A stretch of DNA of 64,000 nt from positions 16,439,967 to 16,503,966 of the forward strand of contig OZ035997.1 in the NCBI GenBank assembly GCA_964035015.1, in the 5' to 3' direction. A program made the translations under genes and the position numbers. Below, piece after piece: positions 52,500 to 64,000 of this stretch (position 1 is the first letter of the stretch; every line of letters starts with the position of its first letter). The DNA comes from Corallium rubrum (lineage: Eukaryota > Cnidaria > Anthozoa > Scleralcyonacea > Coralliidae). The notes below the pieces were generated by a model. The model searched no databases and was not told the origin of the DNA. It was given only the letters and a program-made list of their open reading frames with translations.

Positions 52500-53795
52500 G
52501 CAATATTCAAGTGTGTTTAAATATGCCAATACTTTTTTGAGTCGCTTTAGTTTACCACTTTAAGAGACTGTACCTCTCGACCGATTGTTTGTTGCCGACC
52601 TTATCTGCAAGTAAGCGGAATCGGTATTGTTTGATATCTCGACTTCATGAAGGTGTGCTGCAATGTAATCCTTATAACAACTTTATTAAATTGTCGCGAT
52701 CTTCTAGGTCACCATTGGTGTGCGAAGGCAATATAAAACTAGAAATACATGAACGCAACAACCCCTCGCCCTCTTTATATGCATTTTTAACCCCCCCCCC
52801 CCCCCCCCCCCCCCTCTCTAATTTCTGTTTTTTGTTGTATTATAAATGACACACAGATCAGAAAACATCCCAGAAAATTAGTTAGCAAGGTTCATCTGTA
52901 GTCATGTATTGACACACCGAAAGAACATGCAAAGTCAATATTAAAGAAAACCGACAACGAGATGAAGCAAATGACAAATTTTCATTCAAAAATATACAAT
53001 ATATAAACAATGGCCAAGAAAAGACACAATGTCAACGTCCTAACGTTCAAAGACAATTCTAGACAAAATATTATTTATATTAATTTTCATTTTCAGATTT
53101 CTCAGCTAAACTGGTAAATAGTAATACGAATCTCCTACCGTTAAACTTTCTTCTGCTTTTGTCACCACAAACACTGGCAATTCAATCTAGTCTTTTCGGA
53201 TTGTTTTTCCCGTTCGCGGTTTCTTACTTTTTTTCGTTGTTGACACATAAACTTAAATTAAATATGACAAGGCATCATTCAGTTCTCTTCATGATCTAAA
53301 AAGGCGTTTGTTTCAAAATTTCTTCATTGTTCCCTCTCGAGTTATGTAGAATACACCAGAGCAAAATTCCTTACCGGCTTTGAACAGTTTCAGGACACAT
53401 CCTTCTTCTTTCAGTTTTACATTTCGGTCGGTATCGTTTTCGGTCTTCATCGTATTAATTTTTAGGCTTTTTCCAGTGGTATTGTTGTCTTTTTCTCGCT
53501 GCCACATCTCTTGTTAGTCTTCTTTCTTTGGTCTTTTTCCATAGTAATATTGATGTACATTTTAGCATTTTAGCTGAAACCATTTTTTCTGGCAAAGATT
53601 TCTTTCGTCATGATCGTTGAAAAACTATTTCGTAATCCAACCGAACTTATAAATTATATATTTGCTGACGTAAATTTAAATAATTTGAATAATTTAACAG
53701 GTTAGTTACCAGTACCCTGCTATTCGAACTGCGCAAGTTGTGGATTTGATAACATATATACAAACAGGTTTCAGAATTGCTTTCGGCTTTTCATC
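52500..53795. other. Intergenic, no recognisable gene
   Basis: Downstream of the FNDC3 poly(A) signal. Includes a 24-bp poly-C run (52791-52814). A 64-codon minus frame at 53313-53507 is Lys/Glu-rich but unsupported. Confidence 0.5.
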
Positions 53796-54310
53796 TCGCG
53801 TGTAAAGTGGACTCCATGCACGTCGAGATTAGCACCCTCACCCGGGCTCCGGGCCTTCGGCCCTACGCCCGGGCTCGGGGATAATAAGTAAGGGTTATTG
53901 AACCGACCGAGGTCAATTAGGTGTTTTACGTTCTAACTTTCTTATTAGCCAACAAAGGAGGTTTTCTCTTGGTATATTAATTTGAGGTACGTAATTGGCA
54001 AGAGTGCTGTATATAGGTTGTAGCACCTATTTTAGGGATATTCCAACTAAACTTACTTCCTATGCCACTGTTTAACTGCACGTTGATAGCCGTCAGAAAC
54101 CTGTGCAAAGCTATGGCATGGCACTGCCACTCACCCGTTTATGCAAACTCCTAGGTAAAATCAATTTTAACCGGTGTTAAACTAGAGCTAGAAGTTGCAA
54201 ATGACTTCCTCAGAGCGCCAGTTGTCCCCGAGCCCGGGCGTGAGGCCGAAGGCCCGGAGCCTGGTGAGGGTGCTAATCTCGACACGCGTCGAGTCATCTT
54301 ACACGCGTGG
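53796..54310. mobile_element. TIR element with GC-rich hairpin ends
   Basis: About 80-bp inverted ends containing GTCGAGATTAGCACCCTCAC and a CCCGGGCTCCGGGCC-type core. Interior AT-rich and non-coding. Confidence 0.75.
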
Positions 54311-55200
54311 ACAAGCGTGATATCTGAACAGATTTTTGTGATCTGCATATTTATTTATTTCTATGCATGGTACGTTCACTTGCGCGGTAAGGATTGCGGG
54401 GCACTGGGAACAATAAAATCTATTCCTGGGGGAAAAAAAACACTTCAACAACATAACTTTGTTCTTGACAAAAAGACTTCAGAGAAGGCTCTTTTGGATA
54501 CGTATATCCGTTCAAAAGGACAGAAACAAGTCAACATTTACGTATAAAGCAGAATAACATCCTTAGTAGAAGAAAATCCGTCACACCGAAACTCGAAAGG
54601 AGGAAAAAGCACTAGCGAAATAAGCAACGAAGAAAAAGGTCGAAATGGTTAAGCTTAATACGGTATTAAATCACGAACATTTAGTAGCAATGCTGTTCGG
54701 GTTTCTCTGTTTTTAATATATCCTGTCACTGTTACAGTAATTTTGTTTTCGATTTCGTGTGTCGTTAAAGTATTTTAAACGTATCCATTATGTTTTCGCT
54801 TGCCCGTCGCCCGTCGGTTAGCTGGCGTCTTATATATTTCTCCTTTTAAATATTTTTCTTATATATGGTAAAACCAATTGTACAGTATGGTAAAACTTAG
54901 CGTAGCTTGTCTGTAATTTTGCATAATCGGTGAAAGAGCAATTTTTCGTCTGTTAAACATATAAATGCTGCATGTTGAAATATTACAGATGTAAAGACGG
55001 CATGAAAACAGTTTTTTCCAGGTGAAAACTGTTTTAACACAGTTTTCAGACGAAACTTGTTTTTGCTATTTTATAAATGAGTTTGAAATGCCAATGTCCA
55101 GTGCCTTTGAAAAATGTAAATATATTTGGATGTTCTGGCAATATTCTTTGTAAACATGGAAAGAAAATATAACCCTAATATTTTGCTTATATTTTGACGT
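54311..55200. other. Intergenic, no recognisable gene
   Basis: A 76-codon + frame (54317-54547) starts with a hydrophobic stretch but shows no homology I recognise. Confidence 0.45.
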
Positions 55201-55275
55201 TTGGTTCAGTAGCCCGGTGGTAAGATCGTGAGTTTGCACGCATTTTGGTCGAGTTCAAACCTTGGTGGCGACCTA
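55200..55275 (+). other. tRNA-like SINE head
   Basis: TTCAGTAGCCCGGTGGTAAG resembles an A box and GAGTTCAAACC a B box at tRNA-like spacing. It directly abuts the AATAG pentamer array. Confidence 0.45.
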
Positions 55276-55286
55276 CGTTTTTCTTC

Positions 55287-55430
55287 ATAGAATAGAATAG
55301 AATAGAATAGAATAGAATAGAATAGAATAGAATAGAATAGAATAGAATAGAATAGAATAGAATAGAATAGAATAGGATAGGATAGGATAGGATAGGGTAG
55401 GATAGGATAGGATAGAATAGAATAGAATAG
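55287..55430. repeat. AATAG / GATAG pentamer array
   Basis: About 18 AATAG units, an inner GATAG block and three more AATAG units. On the minus strand it forms the 3' tail of the LINE fragment at 55431-55868. Confidence 0.95.
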
Positions 55431-55868
55431 AAGTCTTTATTAAATATACTACGCAGCAAACGTGCGAGTTTACAATTATAGTAATAAAAACACATAAAAA
55501 CACTAAACAAAGCTAAAAAGACATCTGTTCATAAAAACACGTTTAAAACGTTCTGTTCGTACGCGTGGGAGTCTATAATTATGCCCACGATTCCTTAGTT
55601 TCCTGGTTTTCTCCGGTGGAAGTATATCTCAGAGACAATGATCCGGATCGTCCACAATAGACTTCCACAGTTTCATGTCTCTATTTCTAATGTCACCAAT
55701 TGATACGGATTTTGCTGTATATCCGTACCGCACAGCTCGCTTAAAAAATCTGTCTATATGACTCAAGTATTTACTTTCGTACGCACCACCCCACACTTCA
55801 GTGGCGTAAAGGAAGAGTGACAAGATTAAACTTTTTGTTTCGGAATATTGTCTTGAAAATTTTCTTTG
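55431..55868 (-). pseudogene. LINE reverse transcriptase C terminus, frameshifted
   Basis: Minus frame: LYATEVWGGAYESKYLSHID, RFFKRAVRYGY, then SIVDDPDHCL and a stop. The neighbouring frame continues LPPEKTRKLRNRGHNYRLPR and VRTERFKRVFMNRCLFSFV, then a stop, the usual end of ORF2 in CR1-like invertebrate LINEs. A 3' UTR with AATAAA and the pentamer tail follows. Confidence 0.78.
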
Positions 55869-55869
55869 T

Positions 55870-57231
55870 TATTTATTACCTTTTTCTTTTGAAATTAGAG
55901 TTAATAAACAACTTTTTTTTTTATTTCAAATGTTATACTTTAAACGTTTAAAACTATATTTTGAATTGTTCCAACGGCTATTTCCAGGCTCCCAATGAAA
56001 AATAGCGCGAAGTGTTTTCCTTGAGAGGGTTATGCAAAGGATATTCACAAAAATTGGTGTAAAAGAGGATGAGGGGTTGTTGTGTTAACATATTTCTAGT
56101 TAGGTAGAAGTGCATGTTGAAGTTCAGCAACGATCGCCTGGTTACCCAAGCATTTGACTTTTTACGCACCCGATCAAGAAAACAAAACTAAAAACAAAGT
56201 GCAACGGATCCCTACTGCTTCAAACGTAAAGTGGAAGAAGTTTCAACACCAAAACAAAAAACCAACAACAAAACATTCGATTACTGGCACGATTTCTTAA
56301 GCAAGACAAGATCTATACCAGTAGGGTACCACTTGTTTTCACATCGTGTATGTAACGGAACATTAATAGAAAAACTTGATAATGAACGCAATCAGGAATG
56401 ACATGCTGTTAATTTCACACTACTATTCAAATAAGATGTCATTGTGAATAGATAAACAGGTGGTGGTGTTTTGATGGTATCAGTTAATATTTTTATGATT
56501 AAGAAAGATCAAAAGTTCGTTGATGTTGGAAAAGATCATGTTGCTAACGGCAATGTGTTGTACGCTGTTGGACAGTTTGGACAAAGAAAGAGAACTCGAT
56601 AACATAGATATAGATATAGAAGAAGTGGAGTAGTTCGTGCCCCGGAGCCGGCAGTTGTGCCCCCGGGCAAAGACATGCAATGGAGGCAATGTGCACTATA
56701 ATGAGATCCTTATCTCTTTCTCCAGAACTGCGACAGCATTCTTTAAGCAAGCAAAACTGAGAATGTACCAGCTTTGCTGTAGAGAGGCACGTGTAAACGA
56801 CTTGCACTTACATGTCGTTTTTCTCTCATCATGTGCTTCCTTTGTTGCATAGACGAGAATTTTGGAAAGTAAAGATTCCAATAGTGGCGGAAATTGACTT
56901 TTTCAGGTCCGGGGGTCAAAACCTCATCAATATCCGACAAATATTAATCTCATAAATATCCGACAAATGCACGAAAAACGTTGGATTTTGACTGTTTTTT
57001 CCCTTTTTCGTCGAATATTTCCGACACGTTGACTATTTTGGCATGGAGGTGGGGGAGCAGCTGACATATATAGCAATTCAAATATAGTTTAAATATGAAA
57101 ATCGCGGACTGATATTGGAAACGTGAAAGGGTATTCTCTCGCACAGTCGCACTATCATGATACTGGACATCCCATCTCTTTTAATGACTTTAAAATCCTT
57201 TGCTCTGTGCCTTTGTTACTTATTTCCAAAC
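55870..57231. other. Intergenic, no recognisable gene
   Basis: Several 60-90-codon frames overlap on both strands near 56480-56940, without domain signatures or splice support. Confidence 0.45.
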
Positions 57232-57235
57232 TTAA

Positions 57236-58299
57236 AGTGATGTAATACGGGCAACATTTTTCTTCAACTTTCAACGCAACTTTGTTGCGCTGCAAGTTGA
57301 AAAGCGTTGTTGCACTTGCACGTATTACCACCAACCTTAAACATTGCCACGCAACAATGATTTTGTTGCAAGTTGAAAAAATTTGTTGAAAAACGTAGAC
57401 TGTCTGCAGTTCTACTTACTGCGACATGCTGATTCAACTTACAACAAAATCATTGTTGCGCGACAATGTTTACGGTGGGTGGACTTGCCTCTATATTTTT
57501 TGGTAGACTAAAACAGCGAGTGTTCCTGAACCACCATCTGCTCACCCACACCAAGGTTTCTGTATACAAAGCTGTTTGCATTTCGATTCTGATGTACAGC
57601 TGCGAAACCTGGACTCTTTATCGACGACATATCAAGCAGCTGGAAACGTTCAATATCAGCTGCCTTCAGCAGATTCTTGGTCTGTCATGGGAGAACAGAA
57701 TACCACATCTTGACATCCTCCAAAGAGCCGCCTGCATCCTTCGCCACCAACTGCGAAGTTGGGTTGGGCATGTTATTAGAATGCCTGAGACCGACTGCCT
57801 CGTAGGGTGCTGTACAGCCAATTACCCTCTCTGGAGAACGATCTATCGGCGGGCAAAAGAAACGATTCAAGGACCACCTAAAAGCCACCCTAAAGAAGGC
57901 CATGTTCTACCCTGGTCAACTCGAGACAGCGGCTGCGAACAGAACAGAGTGGAGAGTGTACAGTGAGACCATGGTGAGGTTGTTTGAAGAACAACGGCAA
58001 CAACGCCTTCAAGTGAAGAGAAGGAAGAGACACGAGAGGGTGGCTGATCATCATCAGCAATCAGCATCAGCAATCAGCAACCTGGATCTGCGATACCTGT
58101 GGACGGGCCTGGAAATCTAGGATCGGCCTCTTTTCCCACGAAAGATCCCACCGACCACATCCCTACTCATCCCTATCATTGTATCTGAAAAGTACGCCCT
58201 CATCGTTTCGATGGGCTTCCAAAAGCAAAGCAAGTAGCAAATACGTGCAACAACGCTTTTCAACAATGTTGCAGATTTTGTTGCTCGTATTACTTCACC
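57236..58299. mobile_element. TTAA-flanked element containing LINE sequence
   Basis: Ends AGTGATGTAATACGGGCAAC and inverse of GGTGAAGTAATACGAGCAAC, flanked by TTAA (57232-57235, 58300-58303). Subterminal AACAACGCTTTTCAAC-type repeats on both sides. The middle holds LINE-derived coding sequence. Confidence 0.75.
57496..58200 (+). pseudogene. Non-LTR retrotransposon ORF2 C terminus, frameshifted
   Basis: VYKAVCISILMYSCETWTLY, RRHIKQLETFNISCLQQILG and LRSWVGHVIRMPE match the C-terminal region of animal LINE ORF2. A frameshift after about 57840 leads to KKRFKDHLKATLKKA-type sequence (57856-57900) and TAAANRTEWR. A final CDTCGRAW...GLFSHERSH zinc-knuckle/finger motif (58090-58150) is in yet another frame. 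No RT catalytic motif is present. Confidence 0.78.
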
Positions 58300-58474
58300 T
58301 TAACTTACAACTTCATTGGTGTTGATTGCTATTTAACAATAGCGAAGCACACAGTTACTATTTACAGACCAAAACTCAGACAAACCATAGATAATGGAAG
58401 GAGGGGAACTGGATAGGAAACTTACGAAACCGGAAATAATGTTTGCACAACTTGCTATGGTAATTATACACTTA

Positions 58475-58605
58475 GACTATGTGCACACGGTAACGTTTCC
58501 GAGCGTTTTCGTATTGTTTACTGTTCTCAAGGAAATCGAGAACAATCAGCTCATTACTTGAAACAGTACGAAAACGCTCGGAAACGTTAACGTGTGCCCA
58601 TAGCC
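58475..58605. mobile_element. 131-bp Harbinger-like MITE nested in family S
   Basis: TIR GACTATGTGCACACGGTAAC and inverse; target duplication TTA (58472-58474, 58606-58608). The sister copy at 51263 has a single TTA at this point. Confidence 0.85.
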
Positions 58606-58790
58606 TTATAAGGGGCTAATGCATCTAACTGGTGGTCCCACATGGCTAAAATCAGACAGCTGGATTTATGTTTAATTTCAGCAATAGCTGATCGTGTGGG
58701 ACCACCCATTAGCTAGCTAAAGTTGTGCAAATATCGTTTCCGGTATCGTAACATCGTTTTAAGTTCAGTTCCTATATCCAGTTCCCCTTC

Positions 58791-59007
58791 GGCCTGCGCT
58801 AAACGTTGCACAATAGACGAATGTAATTCAGACGAAATTAATTCGAATTAACTTCGTCGGTAATGCGACGTAAATGCGACGTCGAGTTAAACGTCGAATT
58901 TTAGCCGAATTTAATCGAGTTATACGTCGCAGTTTCGTCGAATAAAATTCAACGATTGAATTCGTCTGAATTTAAATTCGTCTATTGTGCGACGTTTAGC
59001 GCAGGCC
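58791..59007. mobile_element. 217-bp MITE nested in family S
   Basis: TIR GGCCTGCGCTAAACGTTGCA and inverse; target duplication TTC (58788-58790, 59008-59010). The sister copy has one TTC at the site. The inside is rich in TCGAATT and ACGTCG. Confidence 0.85.
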
Positions 59008-59524
59008 TTCCATTATCTTTGGACAAACAAACCAAAATGAAAGGTCGAAGGATTTCTAATGAACCATTTTCTTTTGTTTGAAATGCAAAAATAAATTATA
59101 AACTCAGACAAACATGAATTCGACGTCATCTGTGCGCTTCGCTATTGGACAAAGCCGGTCCATGAGCTGATAGTCGACGATGCGCAGCAGAGTGGGTTAT
59201 TCTCCATGGATAAGGAGGTCGAGTTGTTTAATTGTTCTAGAATAAACCAACTAGTTGGACAAACTATTATTTTAAAGAAACAAACTGAAATCTCAGCAAA
59301 GGTAAGTCCAATTCAGGGTATTTATAGAAAAATTAGAAAGTAGGGCAGCCGGTATAAAAATAAGGTTATCATGTCGTGATGAATCGCTAGGTTTTAATAA
59401 AGGGTATGGTACTATAGAAACTAGAAAGCAGACGTGCCGGAAAGCATGTGCATATAAATTTGTAAAACGTTGCACGAGTAGACACTTGCCGCAGTTCTTT
59501 CATATTTATTTTATACTAAACAAA

Positions 59525-59900
59525 GGCCTGCGCTAAACGTCGCACAATCGACGCATTGAATAATCCAGACGAATTTAATTGTTTGAATTTTATTCGACGA
59601 AACTGCGACGTATAACTCGATAAAATTCGACTCACGAATTAAATTCTGATAATGCGGCGATAATGCGTGTTCGAGTTACACATTATCGTCGCGTCGAATT
59701 AAATGTTTCTCTTCTATCTGTGACAATTCGCCACCAAGTCCATGTTTTCAAGAAATTGTTTTCAGGCTCCAGGGGTCCAAGTAGAAACCATTAACTGAAT
59801 TCGACTGAAATTCGACGTTTAACTCGACGTCGCATTTACGTCGCCATTATCGACGAAGTTAATTCGAATTAAATTCGTGTATTGTGCGACGTTTAGCCAG
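59525..59900. mobile_element. Longer relative of the 217-bp MITE
   Basis: Same left TIR GGCCTGCGCTAAACGTCGCA and a slightly worn right TIR. About 150 bp longer owing to an internal segment (59700-59790) absent from 58791-59007. Target duplication not clear. Confidence 0.75.
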
Positions 59901-60089
59901 GCAGTAGATCTACTAAACAGAGCAGTCATCTCCCGAGTATTCTGTGCCGAGGTGTATTGATATCAGACGGCAAATACAACTTTCGAGTGTTTGATATTAG
60001 ACCTAAATGCAGTTAAGAGATCATTATCATTATCATGGCTGCATTGACTATAATAATCATTTGTAATGAGTTTGTAGATAATTTTTAGT

Positions 60090-60412
60090 AAATTCTATGT
60101 AATATTTAAAACACGAGCAGTAGTATTTTATCAGATTTAAAACCATGAGGGCCCAGCCCGAGTGTTTTAGATCTGATAAAACACGTGATGCGAGTGTTTT
60201 GAATGGCTTCAAAAACTACTCGTTATTGGATGTTATGTTCATTAGTATTCTTTATATAAAATTGTGTGTTCATTAGTATTCTTTATATAAAATTGTATGT
60301 TCATTAGAGTTCTTTCTGACTTCAAGAAGTTTTATCAGGTATAAAACCACGGACATGGTACTGATTTCCTTTGCGTTTTCCTCGTGAATTATTGAGTTTT
60401 TGAAATGTATAA
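60090..60412. mobile_element. ACACGAGCAG family repeat
   Basis: About 300 bp closely matching 49890-50170, with an extra tandem copy of the GTTCATTAGTATTCTTTAT unit. Confidence 0.7.
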
Positions 60413-60847
60413 TATCAATAGTGATTGGTTTTAGCTTTGCTTATAGTTACTTGATATTGTATGTATACCGGGGCCCTCGCTGATGTTCAATAACTTAATC
60501 GGTTATTAGCTGAACGAGCTATCCTACTTTAATAAGGTACTGTACATCTTGCATGTAAACCATATAGTAGGTGGTTATAGTTGGTTTATACTCTATTGTA
60601 GCTTATATAGAATTTTCATTATGCAGTTTACAAATTACAAATTTCTTGTACTTGTTTCTCATCGGGTAGTCCAAATGGCAACATTTAATTCCCTGTATAT
60701 GCATCATCACTTTATTAATATGTATATGTCACAAATGTCACATTTATGTACGTATCTAATGGCATGCATTAGGCTATGGAAATGTTGACGGATTTATAGT
60801 GCAGCAAATCAATCGTTATCTTGGCAAAACCTTGCGGATAAATCTAA

Positions 60848-61124
60848 AGGTGCTGTTACACGATGCGATTTTTCTTGCAACTTACAACAAATTTACTCGT
60901 GAAAAAAAAATCGCAAGTTGCAGGAAGGGTGTTACACGTTCAGCAGCTTGTGATTTTTGTTGTAAGTTGCAGCAAAAAGTAGAACACATCCAACTTTTCG
61001 TAAAAATAACAAAATCGCACCGTGTAATTAACGCGCCGTATATAGCAAAACTTACGATTTTGCAACTTACAACATTCAATGATTTGTAGCAAGTTGCAAG
61101 AAAAATCGCATCGTGTAACAGCAC
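60848..61124. mobile_element. TIR MITE
   Basis: TIR GTGCTGTTACACGATGCGAT, about 38 bp, with a near-perfect inverse. Subterminal CAACTTACAAC repeats. The exact target duplication is unclear (TAA-like). Confidence 0.82.
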
Positions 61125-61129
61125 GTTTA

Positions 61130-61980
61130 AAGGTGAATGGAATTAGTAGAGAATGAGAAAATTTTCAATTTGTAATTGTGTGCAAATATTCTTCGATTTA
61201 TTTCACTCTGAGTTCCCAACCAGGACTCCGCGACCTATGTTCAAGCCATCAGAGTCTCAATATATAGGCCAATGGTTAGAGCGTCTCAGCAATCTGACCG
61301 GGTTTGAGTCCCGCTTTAGAACTCCAACATTAAGAAAATTTTCATGTGTAAAATGGTTTGAAGAACATTTTCATATGCTTGAATTTACACATCTGAGCTA
61401 GTAGGTATTCTTTTATATATTTTAGTATTGGATGGATTACATAAAGTATTGATTATTCACTAATTCACGTCATTGTAAATTGCTGATGATTTGCTAAATA
61501 GATAGGAAAAGGCTGTCTCGTTTATATTATTAGGATTAGGCTGGCTTGAATTTGGACTGAAAGTGCCTCTGTCGACAGCGCAAGTGGGATAGATAGAATT
61601 TTTTTAACATATTCATACGGCAAATTTTCAAATACTTAAAAGTTCAAGGGTTTGGTATGGAGTTAGGAAGGGGACATAATTCACAACTGATATCGTAGGG
61701 CCGATTCGTGATGTGGAAACGCGTTTCATATAGTCGATCTCGTGTTGTCGATTCGCAATTTCATGTTGTCGACGCGCGTTTCAAGTTGTCGGGGCGGTTC
61801 ATGTTGTCGTGTCGAACCTTACGGTATATAGTGGTCAGCGGCTGTTTCCGACAGTTTGGGTGAGTACTTCATCTTGCACGAATGTGACTCAAACTCAAAA
61901 TGGCGGACGTTTCATGTGACCTTAACTATTCAATTCTATTGCGATTTGAGAAAGATCGAAACCGCCGTATAATTACTGTT
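61130..61980. other. No gene; tRNA-like trace and short tandem repeat
   Basis: At 61264-61312, TGGTTAGAGCGTCTC and GGGTTTGAGTCCC resemble A and B boxes of a tRNA-like sequence. At 61708-61820 a degenerate repeat of about 20 bp (TTCATGTTGTCGA) runs about five times. Confidence 0.45.
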
Positions 61981-61984
61981 TAAT

Positions 61985-63519
61985 ATGTCAACAACTGTAA
62001 GTTCGTTGGTGTCTCCTGGGAATAATTTGAAGCTGTTCGTTTGCAATAGCCTGTTTGAAATCATAAGGCTTTTCGAAGGAGTATCTTTAAATAATGACCG
62101 AAGTCAATTTGAATATGCTTTATACAAGCTCGAAGCCTCGAACAGGTTATTCAAATTGGAATCAGTAGTGACGAACAAGGTTTATGGCATCAAGTATTTC
62201 CCGAAGATCTCCTAGACACACTCATTGATGCCTTCAATAAATTAGTTGAGGAAACTCTGGATGTTCTGCCAAGTGGTGTGACGAGCTCAGTAACAAGGAG
62301 ACCAGCTACTGTGGTTAAAGAATCCGCTGGTCGTCCAGCATTTGAAATACCAAGAGAAACTTTAAAACTTTTTCTGAGCTACGGGTTTTCATTGGTTAAA
62401 ATATCTGAAATGTTGGGTGTCAGCACCAAGACAATAAGCCGGAGAATCAAAGATTTTGGTTTAAAAGAAGAAATTCCCAAATATACAAATATTTCAAATG
62501 ATGCTCTTGATGTAAAAGTATCCGAAATATACCGAGAATTTCCTAATTGTGGAATTCGGAGAATGAAAGGATTTTTAACTGCTAGAGGCATACATGTACA
62601 ATGGGAGCGTGTCAGATCATCTTTGTAGAGAATTGACCCAGAAGGTTTAATATTGAGAACAATGCAACTAAATTTAGTTAACCGAAAGCGATACTTTGTA
62701 CCTGGACCACTTTTCCTGTGGCACCTGGATGGCAACCACAAATTGATAAGGTGGGGGTTTGTTATCCATGGGTGTATTGATGGTTTCTCTCGGAGAATAA
62801 TGTTTGTGAAGGCAAGTACCAACAATAAAGCAAGCACAGTGTTCAACCTTTTCATGGAAGCAGTTAACAATTTTGGTCTGCCACAGAGAGTTAGGGGTGA
62901 CCAAGGTGTAGAAAATGTAGATGTTGCTTGGTTTATGCTATCAAACCCTGCCAGAGGCCCTGATCGTGGTAGCTTTATAGCTGGGAAGTGTTGCCACAAT
63001 CAACGTATAGAAAGACTTTGGAGGGATATCTTTCATGGCTGCACATTCATTTTCTATTATGTGTTTTGGTATCTTGAAGAAAATGGTTATCTGGAGATTG
63101 ACAATGAACTACACATGTTCTGTTTGCGTTATGTCTTTCTCCCAAGAATCAATCGACATCTGGAGCTATTCAGAGAGGGCTATGATAATCACCCGTTAAG
63201 AACGGAATCAAACATGACACCCATTCAGTTATGGTTGTATGGTTTAAACAGTGTTAATAACGATACATCCACTTCAGAAGTAGACCCTAACACATATGGT
63301 ATTGATTTTGAAGGACCATTACCTTCCCAAATGTACAATGGTGAAACATGGAATGATATTTCTATTGAGGTTCCTCCTATTTTGTTCCCTTTAAATGAAA
63401 ACCAGCTCAACTTTATCAGTTTAGCTGTTGATCCATTGGCAATATCATCAGTGTATGGACTTGACATATATTTAAACACAGTACAGACTGTTCATGATCT
63501 TCTTCAGCCTGTTGTGTAA
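61985..63519 (+). pseudogene. IS3/integrase-like DDE transposase, interrupted
   Basis: The main body carries a helix-turn-helix-like part (SLVKISEMLGVSTKTISRRI) and an integrase core: LWHLDGNHKLIRW (first D), GDQGVENVDV (second D) and NQRIERLWRD (E), with GCIDGFSRRI between. This is the rve-type family found in IS3EU/Ginger-like eukaryotic DNA transposons and in many orphan 'integrase core' proteins of fish and invertebrates. A TAG at 62626-62628 splits the frame before RIDPEG. Upstream, 61985-62215 and the downstream frame are linked only by a shift near 62150. All three catalytic residues survive. No TIRs identified. Confidence 0.8.
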
Positions 63520-63607
63520 CTAATTACCTTGGCTGAAGTTTCATATATGTAAGAATTTAGTGCTAAAATCAAGTTTAGGGTGTTGTTCAGTCCAGAACTG
63601 AAGGTTA

Positions 63608-63769
63608 GTTACTAAAAAGAAAAAAACAGCTAATATTTTAAGCAAAGACCCTTTGTCAGAGTACTAAATATACAAAAACAATGGAACCAGAACATGATAA
63701 CCAATCCCATTAACTCTCTGACAAAGGATATTTGCTCAAGAGGTAGCTGTTTTCTCTTATAGTAACTAT
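63608..63769. mobile_element. Hairpin MITE
   Basis: Arms TAGTTACTAAAAAGAAAA and inverse, with CAAAGACCCTTTGTCAGAG against CTCTGACAAAGGATATTTG inside. About 160 bp, shortly downstream of the transposase pseudogene. Confidence 0.7.
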
Positions 63770-64000
63770 TAGCATGGTCAACATGGTCAACATTTCAAGA
63801 CTTTTCCTATGGATAAAATGGTTTATTTTAGCAATATTTTGTAATTATTTTAACTACATGTATTCTGAAAACAGTTCACATTGTTAATGTCCATTAATGG
63901 CAATTAGTTAACATATATCTTTCTCGTGAATAATTCATGTAACTTTCTAAAAAATATGTTATTTTTTCTTGTGTCTGCAGATATCTAGGATAGATGATAA

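Larger units (their letters stand above)
58385..59022. mobile_element. TIR element, family S, with two nested MITEs
   Basis: TIR CCATAGATAATGG and inverse, flanked by ACAAA (58380-58384, 59023-59027). Removing the insertions at 58475-58605 and 58791-59007, with one target copy each, leaves about 284 bp alignable to 51263-51559. Confidence 0.85.

Overview
The window is intron-rich, repeat-rich animal nuclear DNA: short phase-compatible exons, long introns full of microsatellites, SINEs, LINE fragments, MITEs and foldback elements, and no bacterial-style gene packing. The mix of Harbinger, TTAA-type, CR1-like and IS3-like transposons, with a P2X7-C-terminus-like Cys-rich motif, suggests a marine invertebrate, most likely a cnidarian (anthozoan). 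That assignment is inference.

Right and centre (21.2-52.5 kb, + strand): the 3' two thirds of an FNDC3-type gene. Fifteen exons with matching splice phases encode about five and a half fibronectin type III domains, a charged linker and a C-terminal membrane anchor, followed by an AATAAA signal. The Pro-rich N terminus and about the first three and a half FN3 domains of the family are not found upstream.

Left (3.7-20.3 kb, - strand): phase-compatible exons of a second gene encoding a low-complexity Gly/Ser/Leu segment followed by acidic segments. This resembles the N-terminal half of the centriolar appendage protein CEP164 (tentative). Two of its exons lie inside a 4.2-kb inverted repeat (arms 7014-11229 and 11395-15593) and therefore occur a second time on the + strand. 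Both outer ends of this palindrome fall exactly on the TTAA-flanked terminus of a transposon. The two truncated genes face each other head to head with less than 1 kb between their innermost exons, so a rearrangement or misassembly is possible.

Mobile DNA: a CR1-like LINE remnant (16.2-17.5 kb); a 1.7-kb TTAA-flanked foldback with a P2X7-like Cys motif (17.8-19.5 kb); a degenerate Harbinger element (35.4-38.5 kb) with both MADF and HARBI1-type remnants and TTA target duplications; a 708-bp Mutator-like element with 9-bp target duplications carrying a RecQ-helicase fragment (40.2-41.0 kb); nested MITEs whose empty sites can be read from a sister copy (58.4-59.0 kb against 51.3-51.6 kb); and an IS3/retroviral-integrase-like DDE transposase pseudogene (62.0-63.5 kb).

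A 3.2-kb almost pure pyrimidine tract (28.5-31.8 kb) sits in one FNDC3 intron. There is one 200-N assembly gap (1769-1968).
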